NCBI RefSeq assembly: GCF_010894475.1
Contig: NZ_JAAIYB010000025.1
Coordinates: 1-37,573 of the forward strand
Origin: Myxococcus vastator
GTDB taxonomy: Bacteria; Myxococcota; Myxococcia; Myxococcales; Myxococcaceae
DNA: 37,573 bases
Direction of reading: 5' to 3'
Position numbers and translations under genes: made by a program
Notes under the pieces: generated by a model
What the model saw: only the letters and a program-made list of their open reading frames with translations
What the model was told of the DNA's origin: nothing
Database searches by the model: none
Shown here: positions 33,636 through 37,573 of the stretch, piece after piece
How the letters are laid out: every line of letters starts with the position of its first letter
Position numbering within the stretch: position 1 is the stretch's first letter

Positions 33636-34412
33636 ATGGCTCAGGTTCATCCCACCTCGGTGGTCCATCCCAGCGCCCGCCTCCACGAAACCGTCGAGGT
33701 CGGCCCCTACTCCATCATCGGTCCCCAGGTGACGATTGGTGCGGGCTCCCGCGTGGGGCCCCACGTCGTCATCGAAGGCCGCACGACGCTGGGCGAGCGC
33801 AACCGCGTCTTCCAGTTCGCCTCCGTTGGAGCCGACCCGCAGGACCTCAAGTACGCGGGCGAGGACACGGAGCTGGTGCTCGGCGACGACAACCAGATTC
33901 GCGAGTTCGTGTCGCTGCACAAGGGCACCGCGGGCGGTGGCGGCGCCACCCGCGTGGGCAGTGGCAACCTCTTCATGGCCAACTGTCACGTCGCGCATGA
34001 CTGCGTGGTGGGCAATGGCTGCCGCATCGGCAATGGCTCCGCGCTCGCGGGCCACGTGACGATGGAGGACCACGTCATCATCAGCGGCCTGGCGGCGGTG
34101 CATCAGTTCACCCGCCTGGGACAGCACGCCTTCATCTCCGGGGGCGCCATGGTGACCATGGACATCCCGCCGTACGCCACCGCCCAGGGAGACCGGGCGG
34201 AGCTGGTGGGCCTCAACACGGTGGGCCTGGAGCGCAGTGGCTTCTCCAAGGAGCAGATTGAGCGGGTGAAGGAAGCGCACCGCATCCTGTTCCGCTCGAA
34301 GCTGACGCTCCAGGAGGCCATGGTGCGGCTGCGCGCGGAGCTGGCGGGCCACTCCGAGGTGGACCACCTCATCCAGTTCATCCAGCAGAGCAAGCGCGGC
34401 CTCACGCGCTGA
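33636..34412 (+). CDS. lpxA: UDP-N-acetylglucosamine acyltransferase LpxA
   Basis: LpxA transfers the first hydroxyacyl chain to UDP-GlcNAc, starting lipid A synthesis. The 258-residue product begins VHPTSVVHPSARL with hexapeptide repeats through about residue 185. It has the catalytic histidine H121 in ANCHVAHDC (matching E. coli H125), IREFVSLHKGT, and HQFTRLGQHAFISGGAMV, then the C-terminal helical domain (FSKEQIERVKEAHRILFRS). A GAGGAG site lies 8 bases before the ATG. Length matches the family. Confidence 0.97.
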   Translation: MAQVHPTSVVHPSARLHETVEVGPYSIIGPQVTIGAGSRVGPHVVIEGRTTLGERNRVFQFASVGADPQDLKYAGEDTELVLGDDNQIREFVSLHKGTAGGGGATRVGSGNLFMANCHVAHDCVVGNGCRIGNGSALAGHVTMEDHVIISGLAAVHQFTRLGQHAFISGGAMVTMDIPPYATAQGDRAELVGLNTVGLERSGFSKEQIERVKEAHRILFRSKLTLQEAMVRLRAELAGHSEVDHLIQFIQQSKRGLTR

Positions 34413-34440
34413 CGCCGTGAGTGACGGAGGAGAGTCGGCG

Positions 34441-35247
34441 GTGGAGCGGATTGGCCTCATCGCGGGCAACGGCCGGCTGCCCTTTCTCTTCGCGCGCGCC
34501 GCGCGGAAGCAGGGCCTGGAAGTCGTGGCCGTGGCGCACCGTGGAGAGACGGACCCGGCGTTGGCCGCGGAGGTGGACCGGCTGACGTGGGTTCGCGTCG
34601 GTCAGGTGGACCGCATCCAGAAGGCCTTCCGGGAAGCGGGCGTGAAGAAGGCGGCCATGGCGGGCGGCATCGGCCGTGTGCGGGCGCTGGCGGAGGCGCG
34701 GCCGGACCTGGGCGCGGTGCGCATCATCTCCCGGCTGCGCAGCTTCCGGGATGACGCGCTGCTGCGCGCGGTGGCCTCGGACTTCGAGGCGCGCGGCGTC
34801 ACCATCATCGCCCCCACGGACTTCCTGGGCGAGGTGCTGTGCCCGGAGGGCCACCTGGCCGGGCCCCGGCTGCACCCGGCGCAGGAGAAGGACGTGGCCC
34901 TGGGCCGCGAGGTGGCGGTGCTGCTGGGCCAGGCGGACGTGGGACAGACGGTGGTGGTGCACAACGGCCACGTCCTGGCGCTGGAGGCGGTGGAGGGCAC
35001 GGACGAGGCCATCCGCCGGGGCGGCAGGCTGGGCGGCAATTCAGGCGCCGTGGTGGTGAAGCGCTGCAAGCCGCAGCAGGACCTCCGCTTCGACCTGCCG
35101 GCCGTGGGTCCGCGCACCCTGGACGTGATGCAGGAGGTGGGCGCGCGCGTGCTGGCGCTCGAGGTGGGGCGCACGGTGCTGCTGGACGCCCCGGCCCTCT
35201 TCGCGGGCGCCGAGGCCGCGGGCATCACCATTGTCGGCGTGCCCTGA
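34441..35247 (+). CDS. lpxI: UDP-2,3-diacylglucosamine pyrophosphatase LpxI
   Basis: LpxI hydrolyses UDP-2,3-diacylglucosamine to lipid X, replacing LpxH in many alphaproteobacteria and others. The 268-residue product begins MERIGLIAGNGRLPFLFA, the typical LpxI start, and has AMAGGIGR, DFLGEVLCPEG, the C-terminal LGGNSGAVVVKRCKPQQDLRFDLPAVGPRTL with the conserved aspartates, and ends AGITIVGVP. GTG at 34441 is chosen because GGAGGAGAG (34426-34434) lies about 6 bases upstream; a GTG at 34417, five bases after lpxA, would add eight residues. It ends the operon; lpxB is not present before the convergent gene. Confidence 0.93.
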   Translation: MERIGLIAGNGRLPFLFARAARKQGLEVVAVAHRGETDPALAAEVDRLTWVRVGQVDRIQKAFREAGVKKAAMAGGIGRVRALAEARPDLGAVRIISRLRSFRDDALLRAVASDFEARGVTIIAPTDFLGEVLCPEGHLAGPRLHPAQEKDVALGREVAVLLGQADVGQTVVVHNGHVLALEAVEGTDEAIRRGGRLGGNSGAVVVKRCKPQQDLRFDLPAVGPRTLDVMQEVGARVLALEVGRTVLLDAPALFAGAEAAGITIVGVP

Positions 35248-35274
35248 GCCCCGGCGCCCCCGTGCGCGGTGGGA

Positions 35275-36054
35275 CTAGAAGCAGCGCGCGCGCGCGGACA
35301 CGCCCGTCTGCCCCGAGGCGCCGCCCAGGTACCACGAGCCGTACTGCTGGTACGTACGGACGTACTCGCCGCCGCCCTCGAACTTGCCCCGGACAAACGT
35401 CAGGGCGCAGGAGCGGTTGTCGGCGGCGCCCATGGCCCGGGCCCTGGTGCCCTGGCTCCAGGTGAACTCCTCGCTGAACGTGTTGCCGGCGCCCAGGTTG
35501 ATGCAACGCGCGCGCCCTTGCACGCCGCTCTGGCTGGAGTTGCCCGTCATGTACCAGCTCCCGGCCGTCTCATAGACGTGGAGCCACTCGCCGGTGCCAT
35601 GGAACTTGCCCTTGACGCCCGTCAGGTAGCACACCCGGTTGGCGGAGGAGCCCATGTACGTGGGGTAGCTCGACGACTGGCTCCACGTGTACTCGGCCCC
35701 CGTGTCCGCCACGTTGATGCAGCCCGCGCCGCCGTTGATGCCGGTCTGCCCCGAGGCGCCGCCCAGGTACCACGAGCCGCCCGTGTTGAAGATTTCGACG
35801 CGCTCCCCGCCACCCTCGAAGTTGCCGCCCACGCGCATCAGGTAGCAGGTCCGGTTCGACGTCGTGCCCATGGGCGTGGCGAGGTTGCTCTGCGACCAGG
35901 TGTACGTGTTGGCCGTGGTCAGCTCCTGGCCCTGGGTCGTCAGGTCCTGCGCGGCGGGGGGCTCGGCGGAGACATCCATCATGTCCTCGGGACCGCAGCC
36001 CCACAGGACGGCGGGCATGGACAGGGCAATCAGTGCGTGACGCAGCTTCGACAT
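35275..36054 (-). CDS. Secreted lipoprotein of three two-cysteine tandem repeats, function unknown
   Basis: The 259-residue product starts with a basic stretch, a hydrophobic segment and a lipobox-like LWGC, giving a candidate lipidated C20. After a short linker, three repeats follow (about 51-121, 122-196, 197-259). Each has TWSQ, then MG--xNRxC, a GKF-G-GE segment, GSWY, GxSxQxG and a final A-C. The cysteine pairs are C70/C112, C142/C184 and C216/C258, each exactly 42 apart, which suggests one disulfide per repeat. I recognise no named domain. ATG at 36054 was chosen for the signal sequence, with AGGA (complement of 36064-36067) 9 bases upstream; a longer frame to 36255 lacks support. It is divergent from the kinase gene. 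Confidence 0.8.
   Translation of the reverse strand: MSKLRHALIALSMPAVLWGCGPEDMMDVSAEPPAAQDLTTQGQELTTANTYTWSQSNLATPMGTTSNRTCYLMRVGGNFEGGGERVEIFNTGGSWYLGGASGQTGINGGAGCINVADTGAEYTWSQSSSYPTYMGSSANRVCYLTGVKGKFHGTGEWLHVYETAGSWYMTGNSSQSGVQGRARCINLGAGNTFSEEFTWSQGTRARAMGAADNRSCALTFVRGKFEGGGEYVRTYQQYGSWYLGGASGQTGVSARARCF
35306..35341. repeat. 36-bp exact DNA repeat, copy in repeat 3 of the lipoprotein
   Basis: These 36 bases are identical to 35744-35779 and encode the GSWYLGGASGQT core in repeats 3 and 1. Repeat 2, which lies between them, differs, so this suggests recent duplication or gene conversion between the outer repeats. Confidence 0.85.
35744..35779. repeat. 36-bp exact DNA repeat, copy in repeat 1 of the lipoprotein
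   Basis: Second copy of the identical 36-base segment found at 35306-35341, in the same orientation and 438 bases apart. The flanking bases differ on both sides. Confidence 0.85.
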
Positions 36055-36222
36055 GGGTGGTTTTCCTGTGGTGTGAGGTGTTGAGACGGCGCGGTGCGTG
36101 TGGCGGAGGGCCGCGCACCCGTCCTTGCCGTGTCGCTGCTTGAGCAAGGCGTATGCCGCGGCGTGTGGCCCCGTGGCTCCCTCTGAAGACGTGCTCGACA
36201 CACCTGAGGTGGCACACCCTCG

Positions 36223-36264
36223 CGCGGCACGGTGGCACAGGCCACGGTGTGCCACCGTGCCGCG
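36223..36264. promoter_or_regulatory. Perfect 17-bp inverted repeat in the lipoprotein/kinase intergenic region
   Basis: CGCGGCACGGTGGCACA (36223-36239) and its reverse complement (36248-36264) are separated by 8 bases. An additional direct copy of the GGTGGCACA part lies at 36208-36216. The repeat is 27 bases before the kinase ATG and covers the position where a -35 for TAGGCT (36280-36285) would lie, so it suits an operator for a dimeric regulator; an RNA hairpin is the alternative. Confidence 0.6.
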
Positions 36265-36279
36265 GCTGTATGCGTTTGA

Positions 36280-36285
36280 TAGGCT
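36280..36285 (+). promoter_or_regulatory. Candidate -10 element of the kinase gene, leaderless
   Basis: TAGGCT lies 6 bases before the ATG at 36292, so transcription would start at the start codon. The -35 region is poor and falls within the right arm of the inverted repeat, consistent with activator or repressor control. Confidence 0.35.
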
Positions 36286-36291
36286 TTGCCC

Positions 36292-37573
<1,282 letters not shown>

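Noticed and set aside
36208..36226. Sigma-54 promoter (TGGCAC) upstream of the kinase
   Set aside because: TGGCAC occurs twice, but no GC of a TTGC element lies at the required spacing; the motif is better explained as part of the inverted repeat.
36055..36255. N-terminal extension of the three-repeat lipoprotein to 36255
   Set aside because: The extra 67 residues are low-complexity and would bury the signal sequence; the ATG at 36054 begins a proper lipoprotein signal peptide.

Overview
The window is chromosomal DNA of a high-GC (visually around 68-70%), strongly GC3-biased Gram-negative bacterium. The gene content points to a myxobacterium (Myxococcota; Myxococcus/Corallococcus-like): a complete outer-membrane biogenesis and lipid A operon, a DUF4388 protein, a eukaryotic-type Ser/Thr kinase with a transmembrane segment, many TTG/GTG starts, and small secreted lipoproteins. 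No tRNA, rRNA, CRISPR array, insertion sequence or prophage was seen. Almost every base is coding. The only gene-free stretch longer than 300 bases is 6612-6977.

Layout. 1-2174 (+): the 3' end of an ABC-exporter permease and a beta-hydroxyacid dehydrogenase. 2241-6611 (-): an isolated SusC/SusD pair (TonB-dependent transporter plus surface lipoprotein), a nutrient-uptake module typical of Bacteroidota and odd in a proteobacterium-like genome. 6978-10650 (+): leuS, a small zinc-ribbon membrane protein and lptE, preserving the widespread leuS-lptE linkage but without holA. 10723-12328 (-): rpsT with a TTG start, then a MazG-VOC fusion. 12445-15786 (+): a large TPR/zinc-ribbon membrane protein and a DUF4388 protein. 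15874-20475 (+): phoH, a PgpH-like 7TM-HD protein and a cupin-YbeY fusion, the conserved phoH-pgpH-ybeY RNA/c-di-nucleotide cluster. 20564-23027 (+): a DUF4105/Lnb-type membrane protein and prfB with a programmed +1 frameshift. 23173-24182 (+): an ECF sigma factor and its zinc-binding membrane anti-sigma factor.

24257-35247 (+) is a long collinear envelope-assembly block: lysS, a greatly enlarged LolC/E-type permease, lolD, bamA, skp, lpxD, fabZ, lpxA and lpxI. It joins lipoprotein export (Lol), beta-barrel assembly (BamA/Skp) and the early steps of lipid A synthesis. With lptE and the Lnb-like protein elsewhere in the window, much of the outer-membrane machinery is represented. The right end holds a secreted lipoprotein made of three two-cysteine repeats (-), divergent from a Ser/Thr kinase that runs off the window (+). 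A perfect 17-bp inverted repeat lies between them.

The points most worth follow-up are the domain fusions (cupin-YbeY, MazG-VOC, giant LolC/E), the orphan SusCD pair, the RF2 frameshift site, a possible structured leader before leuS, two promoters that would give leaderless mRNAs (lptE and the kinase), and the three-repeat lipoprotein/kinase pair. All calls come from reading the sequence by eye; no database search was run.
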